In this document: in pieces, positions 44,329-51,901 of the stretch
Position numbering within the stretch: the first letter of the stretch is position 1
Layout: each line of letters starts with the position of its first letter
Assembly: GCA_965215845.1 (NCBI GenBank)
Contig: CBDCEL010000004.1
Location: forward strand, 3,038,001 to 3,102,000
DNA from: Aurantibacter_A sp965215845
GTDB lineage: Bacteria; Bacteroidota; Bacteroidia; Flavobacteriales; Flavobacteriaceae
Reading direction: 5' to 3'
Length of the DNA stretch: 64,000 nt
Notes under the pieces: model-generated
Seen by the model: the letters and a program-made list of their open reading frames with translations, nothing else
What the model was told of the DNA's origin: nothing
Databases searched by the model: none
Made by a program: the position numbers and the translations under genes

Positions 44329-46030
44329 GTTAAGCACCAATGCATTACAACTCCTCGAAGCACGCTATCTCCGAAAACAAGAAATAGTTGAGACTCCAGA
44401 AGAACTTTTTCAACGGGTGGCCAAACACGCCATTACCTTGGAGGGAGAAGATAGGGACACCTGGTTCGAACGTTTTTACGATATATTGCGAAAACTTGAG
44501 TTTTTACCCAATAGCCCCACCTTGATGAACGCCGATTTGCCAAACGGGCAACTAAGTGCCTGTTTTGTACTTCCCGTTGCTGATGATTTGGAAGGCATTT
44601 TTACGACGTTAAAGAATGCAGCTTTGATTCATCATAGTGGAGGCGGAACGGGCTACAATTTTTCAAACCTCCGCCCTAAGAATGATACGATTGCCACCAC
44701 CAGAGGCTCTTCCGCAGGACCGGTCGCTTTTATGAAAGTTTACGATACTGCCACTGAGTATGTAAAACAGGCCGGAAAACGCAGAGGTGCCAATATGGGA
44801 ATCCTGAATGTTGACCACCCGGATATAGAAGCCTTCATTACATCGAAATCGGACGGTCAAATTTTGCGGAATTTCAACATTTCCGTGGGCATCACTGACG
44901 ATTTCATGGAAACTGTGGAAGCCGATGGAAATTGGCAATTAATAAACCCCAGAACCAAAAGGGTTCAACGTACTGTCAAGGCTAAAACACTTTGGGACCT
45001 AATTATAGAAAATGCCCATATGACCGGCGATCCTGGACTTATTTTTTTGAGCACAATCAACAGAAACAATCCGCTTCCGAAACAGGGGCGAATTCAAAGT
45101 ACAAATCCCTGTGGGGAAGTCCCGTTATTGGAATACGAGAGCTGTAATCTGGGCTCTATCAATCTTACTAAAATGATCAGTACCGATGGGGAAAAGCCAG
45201 AAATAGACTGGTCCAAGTTGAAGAAAACTGTTTCAACGGCCATCCGTTTTTTGGACAACATTATCAGTTCGAACCACTATCTTCTCCCTAAAATCAAGGA
45301 AAAGACCCAAAGCAATCGAAAGATTGGTCTTGGGGTCATGGGCTGGGCGGAACTTTTGGTGCTGCTCAATATTCCCTATGCTTCCGACGAGGCAGTAGTA
45401 CTTGCCGAAAAACTGATGCAATTCATTCAAGAGAAGGGTTATGAGGCCTCCAGTGCCTTGGCACAAGAGCGTGGAAATTTTCCAGCTTGGAATGACAGCG
45501 TCTATGCCCCTGACAGAGCAATGCGCAATGCCACTTGTAACAGCATTGCCCCCACTGGTAGTATATCGGTCATTGCAGATACTTCCTATTCCATTGAGCC
45601 GCTTTACGCACTGGCTTATAAACGTGTTGGAATTTTGGGCGATAAGACCCAGACCGAAATGAACCGCATTTTTGCAAACAAGATGGAACAATTGGGCCTT
45701 TGGTCGGAAAACGTTCAAAAAGCGGTTCAGGCGACCGGAAGTATTCAGCAGCTAAAATCCATTCCAAAAGACATCAAAAAACTATTCGAGACCAGTTTGG
45801 ATATCCCATGGAAATATCACCTAATGCATCAGCAAGCATTTCAGAAATATACCGACAATGCAGTATCAAAGACCATTAATCTCCCGAAGAACACTGATCG
45901 TACGATAATCTCAAAAATTTACAGGACAGCTTGGGAATATGGCTTAAAAGGAATAACCGTTTACCGAAACGGAAGCAAGGTAAATCAAGTGTTGCAAAAA
46001 TGTGGGATAGGCTTAGAGGACCAGTGTTAA
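44321..46030 (+). CDS. nrdJ: Class II (adenosylcobalamin-dependent) ribonucleotide reductase
   Basis: A 570-residue catalytic subunit. Visible are FLPNSPTLMNA, the substrate cysteine in NGQLSACFVLPVADDLEG, the radical site STNPCGEVPLLEYESCNLGS (Asn, Cys, Glu near residue 262) and APTGSISVIADTS, typical of NrdJ. There is no R2 partner nearby and no N-terminal ATP cone. The C-terminal Cys pair (KCGIGLEDQC) is probably the disulfide shuttle. Class II enzymes need vitamin B12 and work with or without oxygen, which suits a low-oxygen regulon. Confidence 0.9.
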   Translation: MDELSTNALQLLEARYLRKQEIVETPEELFQRVAKHAITLEGEDRDTWFERFYDILRKLEFLPNSPTLMNADLPNGQLSACFVLPVADDLEGIFTTLKNAALIHHSGGGTGYNFSNLRPKNDTIATTRGSSAGPVAFMKVYDTATEYVKQAGKRRGANMGILNVDHPDIEAFITSKSDGQILRNFNISVGITDDFMETVEADGNWQLINPRTKRVQRTVKAKTLWDLIIENAHMTGDPGLIFLSTINRNNPLPKQGRIQSTNPCGEVPLLEYESCNLGSINLTKMISTDGEKPEIDWSKLKKTVSTAIRFLDNIISSNHYLLPKIKEKTQSNRKIGLGVMGWAELLVLLNIPYASDEAVVLAEKLMQFIQEKGYEASSALAQERGNFPAWNDSVYAPDRAMRNATCNSIAPTGSISVIADTSYSIEPLYALAYKRVGILGDKTQTEMNRIFANKMEQLGLWSENVQKAVQATGSIQQLKSIPKDIKKLFETSLDIPWKYHLMHQQAFQKYTDNAVSKTINLPKNTDRTIISKIYRTAWEYGLKGITVYRNGSKVNQVLQKCGIGLEDQC

Positions 46031-46055
46031 ATTTCCCTTTAGCATATGCGCCAAA

Positions 46056-46093
46056 AAAGACCGGGAAGATCCATTGAAACATTCCCGGTCTTT
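46056..46093. terminator. Terminator after nrdJ (bidirectional)
   Basis: AAAGACCGGGAA (46056-46067) pairs perfectly with TTCCCGGTCTTT (46082-46093) with a 14-base loop. T/A-rich flanks allow termination on both strands. Confidence 0.75.
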
Positions 46094-46114
46094 AAATTTA
46101 AATTATAGACCATT

Positions 46115-46210
46115 TCAGGCCATCTCCTTTTCCTTGTTCTTGGCCAACTTTTCGATCAAATCGGGAACCTTTTCGAATGCGGCGGCCAGTCCGTGGAAAT
46201 ATCGCCTCAC
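46115..46210 (-). pseudogene. C-terminal gene remnant
   Basis: A 31-codon frame read from GTG as RRYFHGLAAAFEKVPDLIEKLAKNKEKEMA, ending at a normal stop. Upstream stops close the frame, so only the tail of a larger protein seems to remain. GC content and codon use match coding DNA. The parent gene is not recognised. Confidence 0.4.
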
Positions 46211-46273
46211 AATAACCAATCTACAATGTCAACTCTGAACATTTTTTAATTTTATCAATGCAAAGCGAAACTA

Positions 46274-46960
46274 TTAAGAACCATTTTCGGGACCCAAATA
46301 ATTGCGATAAATCTTCAGTCCATCGTTTACCATGTCAACCACACCTTGGCTGGTCATTGTCGCTCCAGAAATACCATCAATGATGTTTCCACCATCCTTG
46401 AACTGTTCTTTTGCATTGCGTAATGTGAAGGTATCCGCGTCCAAGTTGATTTTGATGCCTACAAACTGGTCTTCGAACTGTCTTTGTGTAATCGCCTCCC
46501 CATAACCATCAGATTCCGATTTATGTTCGAATTCGATTTTCTTGACTTGCAATGTTGTTTTATCGACCAGTACATTTGCCCAGATGGCGCCACCGAATCC
46601 TGAACCTTGAACACGTAGAATAACAGTGTCAGTATTCCTTATCTCAAATATAGGAAGCGATCCAGGTTGTTTTCCCTTGTTCAACCTCTTATAAAAATCA
46701 AGCGCCTGGTCAATATCTATAGAAGAAACATTTCCATTGAAATCGATTTCCTTGAATTGGAATATTCGGTCTACATCAGCCATTTTGGAAATGGAACAAT
46801 CTGAAAATTTCGCTAGCTCCTTGATTTCAAAGGGCAGTCTCTTTTCAGTTTGAACCTCGATTTTTGATTCCGCTTTTTTTGTTGATATGGGTTCTGGGTT
46901 TTGCTTACAATTCCATATAAATAAAAAAAATGCCAATATCAGTATATGTATTGTTTTCAT
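46274..46960 (-). CDS. FMN-binding-domain lipoprotein
   Basis: A lipobox (FLFIWNCKQN) is followed by a 200-residue FMN_bind domain ending in GNIIDGISGATMTSQGVVDMVNDGLKIY. DGISGATMTS matches the flavinylation signature Dxx(S/T)GATxT, in which the last Thr carries covalent FMN added by ApbE. Such proteins pass electrons in the periplasm, as RnfG/NqrC or in extracellular electron transfer. No regulon operator is seen upstream. The next 380 bases upstream hold no convincing gene. Confidence 0.85.
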   Translation of the reverse strand: MKTIHILILAFFLFIWNCKQNPEPISTKKAESKIEVQTEKRLPFEIKELAKFSDCSISKMADVDRIFQFKEIDFNGNVSSIDIDQALDFYKRLNKGKQPGSLPIFEIRNTDTVILRVQGSGFGGAIWANVLVDKTTLQVKKIEFEHKSESDGYGEAITQRQFEDQFVGIKINLDADTFTLRNAKEQFKDGGNIIDGISGATMTSQGVVDMVNDGLKIYRNYLGPENGS

Positions 46961-47339
46961 TTTATGTTCTTTACCGACTCTTTTCTATAGATGATTTTTT
47001 TATTGTGGACACCCCAAACCCCCACTACTGGTGTATCAATAACATAATCATGATTTACCAAATACGCTTTTAATGGGTGTTGACCGAAAAGAGAAAAGCA
47101 CCGAAACCACATTGTCAACAACACACTATTCGGAATACCTTCGCCTTTTTGTGTATTGCTCAGAAGGTTTTCCCTTGTACAAGCCATCTTTTACAATAGG
47201 AGTCTACAAGTTTTATTTTGCAGGTGCCCTAAAAGATATCGGTCTCCAACTATGGCTATACTATTTGATGAGCTTGAAGTAAGGGCAATGCTCCTTATTT
47301 TCCAGATATCGCTCCCAGAAACAATTACCGCAAATCTGG
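46961..47339. other. Gene-free stretch
   Basis: About 380 bases with short overlapping frames on both strands that lack family resemblance. I see no promoter of the regulon type and no stable hairpin. Confidence 0.45.
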
Positions 47340-48011
47340 TCAGGGTTTTTGATTTTGTGGGCCTATCATACGGATTTCCCAATTGTTGTCGCGTACTTTC
47401 ACACCAAGCAGATTTTCGGCAATGAGCACAGACCTTAGTTCTGGCATTTGATAACGTCTTTTGGCCGTAATTGAATGCTCCCTTTCTGAAATCGGCCATA
47501 CAATCTCACCTGAGGTATTGATCAATACCTCCATAAACGAATAGTCGTAGACATCGAGCTTAATCTCATTTTGACCTTTGAATGTCTTCTTTACAAAAAT
47601 ACCTATGGCATTGTTTTGATCAAACTCGGTGATGTTCAGATATTCCGGTTCTATGGCAATTTCACCTTTGGTATCTATAAATCCATAAAAAAGAATACCC
47701 TCGTCCTTGGTTTGTTGTATGGCGCAAAGCCCATTCTTAAATTCGGGATAACGAATGCCCTTAACATCTTTTCGGCCAATTTCGGCATTTTTGTTCCATA
47801 CCAAATCGCTGCGAAAATCGATTGTCAATTTACCCTTTTTGTCGATGAAACCCCATTGATTGCCTTTTCTTACCGCCGCTAGACCCTCGCTAAAGGGCGC
47901 TACTTCGTCAAGGCCTGAAATTGTTGGTTTGTTGATTTCATTCATACGCTGCGAAATACCCAAAAAGGGAAATACCATAACAATAGCAAATAAGGCATAT
48001 ATACGTCTCAT
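47340..48011 (-). CDS. WG-repeat secreted protein
   Basis: A signal peptide (YALFAIVMVFPFLGISQ) precedes WG repeats: GLAAVRKGNQWGFIDKKGKLTIDF and DEGILFYGFIDTKGEIAIEPEYLNI, each with the W/Y-G-F-I-D pattern followed by G and a strand. WG-repeat proteins are extracellular ligand-binding beta structures of unknown partner. The start at 48011 is 17 bases after the predicted transcription start. Confidence 0.82.
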   Translation of the reverse strand: MRRIYALFAIVMVFPFLGISQRMNEINKPTISGLDEVAPFSEGLAAVRKGNQWGFIDKKGKLTIDFRSDLVWNKNAEIGRKDVKGIRYPEFKNGLCAIQQTKDEGILFYGFIDTKGEIAIEPEYLNITEFDQNNAIGIFVKKTFKGQNEIKLDVYDYSFMEVLINTSGEIVWPISEREHSITAKRRYQMPELRSVLIAENLLGVKVRDNNWEIRMIGPQNQKP

Positions 48012-48032
48012 ATCTTTGGATTTTTGTTTTGG

Positions 48033-48075
48033 TAAAAGTAATGGTGCCATTTTGCGCAAAAAATGATTTTGGTCA
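48033..48075 (-). promoter_or_regulatory. Regulon promoter of the WG-repeat gene
   Basis: Operator TGATTTTGGTCA (48064-48075) with minus-strand TACTTTTA (48040-48033) after 23 bases. Confidence 0.75.
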
Positions 48076-48175
48076 GTCGCTGCCACTAAAACAAAAACTA
48101 TGTAGCATGGTAGATAAAAAGTTAATCCCTCGGTCGTACATGTACTTTAGGCCCAAACATAGGCTAAAATCGGTT

Positions 48176-48628
48176 TTAGAACGTTAAGTCGGGGAAAATC
48201 ATGCTTTTCAAATCCTTGGGCAGTCCATCTCGAATATCTTCCATTTCACCCGATGATACATACTTTCTCAAGTAGATAAACGTCGTATTTACATAGCGTT
48301 CCGCTAAATCGTCGTTGTACTCAAAATCGTTGACCTCGGCCGGCCAATCATGGGCTCGTACCAGTTCAAGAAATTCTGGCATACGCTTGATTTTGGGCTT
48401 TTTCTTTTTGATGCTCCACCCATTCACATAAACTCCCTTTAGAAACATAGGGAGCTGGGCGATAAATTGTAGGGACTCCTGTGGTGGAATGATGTCCCGT
48501 AGGGCATGCATTATAGCCGTAAAAATACGTCCGGCCTTATTCAGGTCGTTCGGCATGTCCATCTGTTTGGCATAGTCCTTCAAAAAAGTATTGCCTTCGG
48601 TTGCATATTGATTAAAATCCATTGCCAT
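48176..48628 (-). CDS. DUF2267-family protein
   Basis: A 150-residue helical protein: AGRIFTAIMHALRDIIPPQESLQFIAQLPMFLKGVYVNGW is the DUF2267 core (LxxLrdrLpxxea..l.aqLP.llrG.y..gW), and NDDLAERYVNTTFIYLRKYVSSGEMEDIRDGLPKDLKSMI the second half. Function unknown; often near stress genes. Its promoter is only a partial match (CAATTTTA) opposite the HPF promoter. Confidence 0.85.
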   Translation of the reverse strand: MAMDFNQYATEGNTFLKDYAKQMDMPNDLNKAGRIFTAIMHALRDIIPPQESLQFIAQLPMFLKGVYVNGWSIKKKKPKIKRMPEFLELVRAHDWPAEVNDFEYNDDLAERYVNTTFIYLRKYVSSGEMEDIRDGLPKDLKSMIFPDLTF

Positions 48629-48654
48629 GATTTCTATTTTTTAAAAATGTCCGA

Positions 48655-48728
48655 TAAAATTGTGGCTTTTCGTATTGACATGAAATGACCTAGGTCATTT
48701 CGGTGCTTAAAAGGCCTTTCTATTTTTG
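48655..48728. promoter_or_regulatory. Regulon promoter of HPF-Usp operon (+), possibly DUF2267 gene (-)
   Basis: The perfect palindrome TGACCTAGGTCA (48686-48697) is followed on the plus strand by TATTTTTG (48721-48728) after 23 bases. On the minus strand the same spacing gives only CAATTTTA (48662-48655), a weak match. Confidence 0.87.
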
Positions 48729-48746
48729 AATCACATAAAGAATTAT

Positions 48747-49061
48747 ATGATGACCATAAACATCCAATACCTACAAATGCCTTCAAGTGACTCGTTAAGT
48801 AAGATCGTCAGTCAAAACCTGCGAAAACTGGCCAATAAATATCAATTTCTCATTAAAGCTGAAGTTGCCTTTAAATTGGGAAATAGTAATGATGGCAATA
48901 ATAAAATCTGTGAAGTGGAACTGAGTGTTCCCGGGCCCAGAATATTTGCCAAATCCACGGAGGAAAATTTTGAGAAGGCCGCTGCCGAAACCTTGAGCGA
49001 TCTGGAACGACAACTTAGAAAACGAAAGGAAAAATTCAGCAAACGTAAAAAGCCCATCTAA
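48747..49061 (+). CDS. Ribosome hibernation factor-like protein (HPF/RaiA family)
   Basis: A 104-residue protein with the S30AE layout: TINIQYLQMPSSDSLSKIVSQNLRKLANKYQFLIKAEVAFKL, CEVELSVPGPRIFAKSTEENFEKAAAETLSDLERQLRKRKEKF. HPF proteins bind the 30S decoding centre and stop translation in stress. The start at 48747 lies 14 bases after the predicted transcription start. A Usp gene follows two bases downstream. Confidence 0.85.
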   Translation: MMTINIQYLQMPSSDSLSKIVSQNLRKLANKYQFLIKAEVAFKLGNSNDGNNKICEVELSVPGPRIFAKSTEENFEKAAAETLSDLERQLRKRKEKFSKRKKPI

Positions 49062-49062
49062 G

Positions 49063-49887
49063 ATGCAAAATATTCTAGTTCCAATAGATTTTTCCGAACC
49101 TTCTGCCGACGCACTCGAAGTGGCTGCCAAAATAGCCAAAACACAAAATGCGGGCATAACCGTATTGCACATGCTAGGGCTTTCAGAAGCGGTACTGACC
49201 AAAGACGAATCACAGGAATACGAAGAGGCCAAATATTATATGGGCCTTGCTAGAAAACGGTTTCAGACCTTTTTGGACAAACCCTATTTAAAGGGTGTCA
49301 AAATCAAAGAAATAGTCCAAAACTATAAAATATTCAAGGAGTTGAACCAAGTGGCACGGGAGCACAATATCGATTTGATCGTTATGGGTTCACATGGTAC
49401 AAGTGGCTTTGATGAATTATTCGTGGGTTCAAATACCGAAAAGGTTGTGCGCACTTCTGAGGTGCCCGTTCTGGTCATAAAAATGTCGAATCCTGATTTT
49501 AAAATCAATAACATTTTGTTCGCCTGTGATTTCAAGGAAGAAGCCATATTGGCCTATAAAAAGGCAAAGGCTTTCGCCGAAATTTTTTCTGCCAAGCTTG
49601 AGTTGATCTATGTCAACGTACCTTATGACGATTTCATTGGTAATATCGAAATTGAAGAACGTATCGAAAAGTTTTTCTTTAAGGCCGGGGAAAAGGAGAA
49701 AAAAGTCATGATCTATAGTGATTATAGTGTGGAGCAAGGCTTAATGAACTATAGCAAAAAAAAGGATTTTGATATACTTGCTATTCCAACACACGGTCGA
49801 AAGAGACTCTCACATTTTCTTCTGGGAAGCATTGGCGAAGACATCGCCAACCATGCCAGTTTGCCTGTGTTGACATTTAAGATTTAA
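49063..49887 (+). CDS. Universal stress protein, tandem domain (Usp 1)
   Basis: Two UspA domains in 274 residues. The first has the nucleotide-binding motif MGSHGTSGFDELFVGSNT (G-2x-G-9x-G-S). Unlike the other nine Usp proteins here, the second domain also ends in a G-rich motif (IPTHGRKRLSHFLLGSIGED), so both halves may bind ATP. Opening residues NILVPIDFSEPSADALEVA are typical. It is co-transcribed with the HPF-like gene. Confidence 0.92.
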   Translation: MQNILVPIDFSEPSADALEVAAKIAKTQNAGITVLHMLGLSEAVLTKDESQEYEEAKYYMGLARKRFQTFLDKPYLKGVKIKEIVQNYKIFKELNQVAREHNIDLIVMGSHGTSGFDELFVGSNTEKVVRTSEVPVLVIKMSNPDFKINNILFACDFKEEAILAYKKAKAFAEIFSAKLELIYVNVPYDDFIGNIEIEERIEKFFFKAGEKEKKVMIYSDYSVEQGLMNYSKKKDFDILAIPTHGRKRLSHFLLGSIGEDIANHASLPVLTFKI

Positions 49888-50297
49888 TCTTTGAACAGAA
49901 GTCCTAGTTTGGCGATCAGCACCAACTCGTTTTTGTTCTTGCCTGCATAAGAATTGGCGATTGAATTGGCCGTTTTCATGGCGAGCGACTTAATTTCCTT
50001 TGAAAAGGCATGTGGGTGTGCTTCATAAAAATCCTTGAATTCTTCGAAACACGCCTTGCTGGTCTTTTCATACTCCAAGAGCCAGTCGAACACAATTTCT
50101 ATCTGGTTGGCGGCATCGGTGCCAAACCGATCTTTAAAATCATCAACATACAACCAGTCGTCTTTGACAATTTCCTTGACTTTGTCCCACTCATTGGCAT
50201 GTACACTACCGTCGCTCATGGCAATGGCATAGAACAATTTCCCCAAACTTTGGTAAAGCTCTTTCATCGTTTTGGCAGTATTCTTCATTTTGTTCAA
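49884..50297 (-). CDS. TerB-like protein
   Basis: A 137-residue helical protein: LYQSLGKLFYAIAMSDGSVHANEWDKVKEIV matches the TerB/DjlA-like opening, in which an acidic DGxxxxxE site binds metal. The remainder (FDWLLEYEKTSKACFEEFKDFYEAHPHAFSKEIKSLAMKTANSIA) is helical. Role in stress unknown. It is convergent with the Usp gene, overlapping it by four bases. Confidence 0.78.
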   Translation of the reverse strand: MNKMKNTAKTMKELYQSLGKLFYAIAMSDGSVHANEWDKVKEIVKDDWLYVDDFKDRFGTDAANQIEIVFDWLLEYEKTSKACFEEFKDFYEAHPHAFSKEIKSLAMKTANSIANSYAGKNKNELVLIAKLGLLFKD

Positions 50298-50315
50298 TCT
50301 TTAATTTGAACTCTC

Positions 50316-50379
50316 TAAAATTAAGGTTTGTGTGTATGCAATTCCATGACGAAGGTCATTTTGAAATTCTTTACATTTG
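50316..50379. promoter_or_regulatory. Regulon operator between TerB-like gene (-) and FixL-like kinase (+)
   Basis: Operator TGACGAAGGTCA (50347-50358). The minus strand has TAATTTTA (50323-50316) at the usual 23-base spacing. On the plus strand the perfect -7 element TACATTTG (50372-50379) is ten bases closer, placing the operator at about -31.5 and over the -33 region. This suggests activation of the TerB-like gene but a different, perhaps repressive, effect on the kinase operon. Confidence 0.75.
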
Positions 50380-50383
50380 ATAC

Positions 50384-51898
50384 ATGCGGGTGTTCCAAAA
50401 AAACAGTAATATTTTCAACTTGCTTTCCGAGGGAGTCTCTGAGGGAATTCTTGTTGTCAATCAAAAGAGAATAATCGTCGCAAGCAATTCATCGGCTCGG
50501 GAAATGTTCGGATACGCAAAAGATGAACTGGTAGGAAAGCCCCTGAATACGGTTATACCGAAGAGATATCATCGGTCGCATAATAAGCATACTGAGCTAT
50601 TCATCGAAAAAAACGAAAGACGCCGAATGGGTCATGGACGCGATTTGTTCGGCGTTCGTAAAAATGGCAGGGAATTTCCGATCGAGGTTGGCCTGAACCC
50701 TTTCCAATTGTACGGTGCCACATATGTCATGGCCTTGATCATTGATATTACCGAACGTAGGGCAAAAGAAAGGGAGCTGAGCCATTGGGCTCGCATATTC
50801 GAAGAAGCGCTAAATGAAATCTACGTATTCGACGCCCGATCGTTTCATTTTGTGAATGTCAACAAGGAGGCCCAGCGCAATATGGGCTATAGCCTAGAAG
50901 AATTCAAAAAATTGACTCCGGTTGATATTAAACCTGAATTCAACCAACCTAAATTCCGTAAATTGGTCAAGCCCCTGTTAAAGGAAGATGAAGCCAAGGT
51001 ACAGTTCGAGACCAGGCATTCAAGAAAAGATGGATCTTCATATCCGGTCGAGGTTCATCTGCAACTTTCAACAATAGGTGATAGAAAAGTTTTTGTGGCC
51101 ATCATAATAGACATTACGGAACGGAAAAACTACACCGAAAAGTTGGAGAAAACCGTTGAGGAACGTACAAAGCAATTAAGCGAGGCACTTGCCAAGGAAA
51201 AGGAGCTAAGCGAATTGAAAACCCGTTTTTTGTCTTTGGTATCGCATGAATTCAAAACCCCTTTGAGCAGTATTCTAACCTCGATTACATTATTATCAAA
51301 ATACAAACAAACCGAGGAACAGGAAAAACGGGATAAACATGTGAATACGATTCGCAACAAGGTCAAATATCTTGATGCGATTCTAGACGATTTTCTTTCC
51401 GTGGAGAGATTGGATTCCGGCAAAGTCAATTATAGATTGGATAGTTTTCCTTTGAGCAAAGTCATTAATGAAGTAGTCTATAGTTCAAATATGTTGCTCA
51501 AAGAAGGGCAAAAAATACAGTATCCCGAGAATATTGACGACTTGATAATCGAGTTCGATGAAAAGACCCTAGAGCTCGTACTGTCGAATTTGGTACACAA
51601 TGCCATCAAATATTCACCAGAAGATTCCATCATCTACGTGCGGGTGGAAAAAGAAGAAAACAAACTTCTCTTAAAAATAATCGACGAGGGTATCGGCATT
51701 CCCAAAAAAGAGCAAAAGCATATTTTTGATCGTTACTTTAGGGCAGGGAACGCCCTGACCACCCAAGGAACCGGTATTGGCCTAAATATCGCCAAACAAC
51801 ATCTAGAAAATTTAGGGGCCTCTCTAGAATTCACCAGCAAAGAGAACAAGGGTTCGACCTTCACCGTACATATACCCAAGCAACCCGAAAAAGTGTAG
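50384..51898 (+). CDS. FixL-like haem-PAS sensor histidine kinase
   Basis: A 504-residue soluble kinase. The first PAS aligns with the FixL haem domain: PKRYHRSHNKHTELFIEK, then GHGRDLFGVRKNGREFPIEV. His66 corresponds to the proximal haem ligand (His200 of Bradyrhizobium FixL) and Arg86 to the O2-sensing Arg220, with the same 20-residue spacing. A second PAS (FEEALNEIYVFDARSFHFVN), a coiled coil, HisKA (FLSLVSHEFKTPLSSILTS) and HATPase (LVHNAIKYS, DEGIGIPKKE, GTGIGLNI) follow. No membrane segment is present. The ATG at 50384 would make the mRNA nearly leaderless. The partner regulator follows after three bases. Confidence 0.9.
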   Translation: MRVFQKNSNIFNLLSEGVSEGILVVNQKRIIVASNSSAREMFGYAKDELVGKPLNTVIPKRYHRSHNKHTELFIEKNERRRMGHGRDLFGVRKNGREFPIEVGLNPFQLYGATYVMALIIDITERRAKERELSHWARIFEEALNEIYVFDARSFHFVNVNKEAQRNMGYSLEEFKKLTPVDIKPEFNQPKFRKLVKPLLKEDEAKVQFETRHSRKDGSSYPVEVHLQLSTIGDRKVFVAIIIDITERKNYTEKLEKTVEERTKQLSEALAKEKELSELKTRFLSLVSHEFKTPLSSILTSITLLSKYKQTEEQEKRDKHVNTIRNKVKYLDAILDDFLSVERLDSGKVNYRLDSFPLSKVINEVVYSSNMLLKEGQKIQYPENIDDLIIEFDEKTLELVLSNLVHNAIKYSPEDSIIYVRVEKEENKLLLKIIDEGIGIPKKEQKHIFDRYFRAGNALTTQGTGIGLNIAKQHLENLGASLEFTSKENKGSTFTVHIPKQPEKV

Positions 51899-51901
51899 AA
51901 A

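Noticed and set aside
46957..47282. Overlapping short reading frames on both strands in the gap before the FMN-binding gene
   Set aside because: No family resemblance, no promoter or ribosome-binding context, and they overlap each other antisense.
47191..47499. A 102-codon minus-strand frame overlapping the end of the WG-repeat gene
   Set aside because: It lies in another frame of a well-supported gene and has no coding signature.
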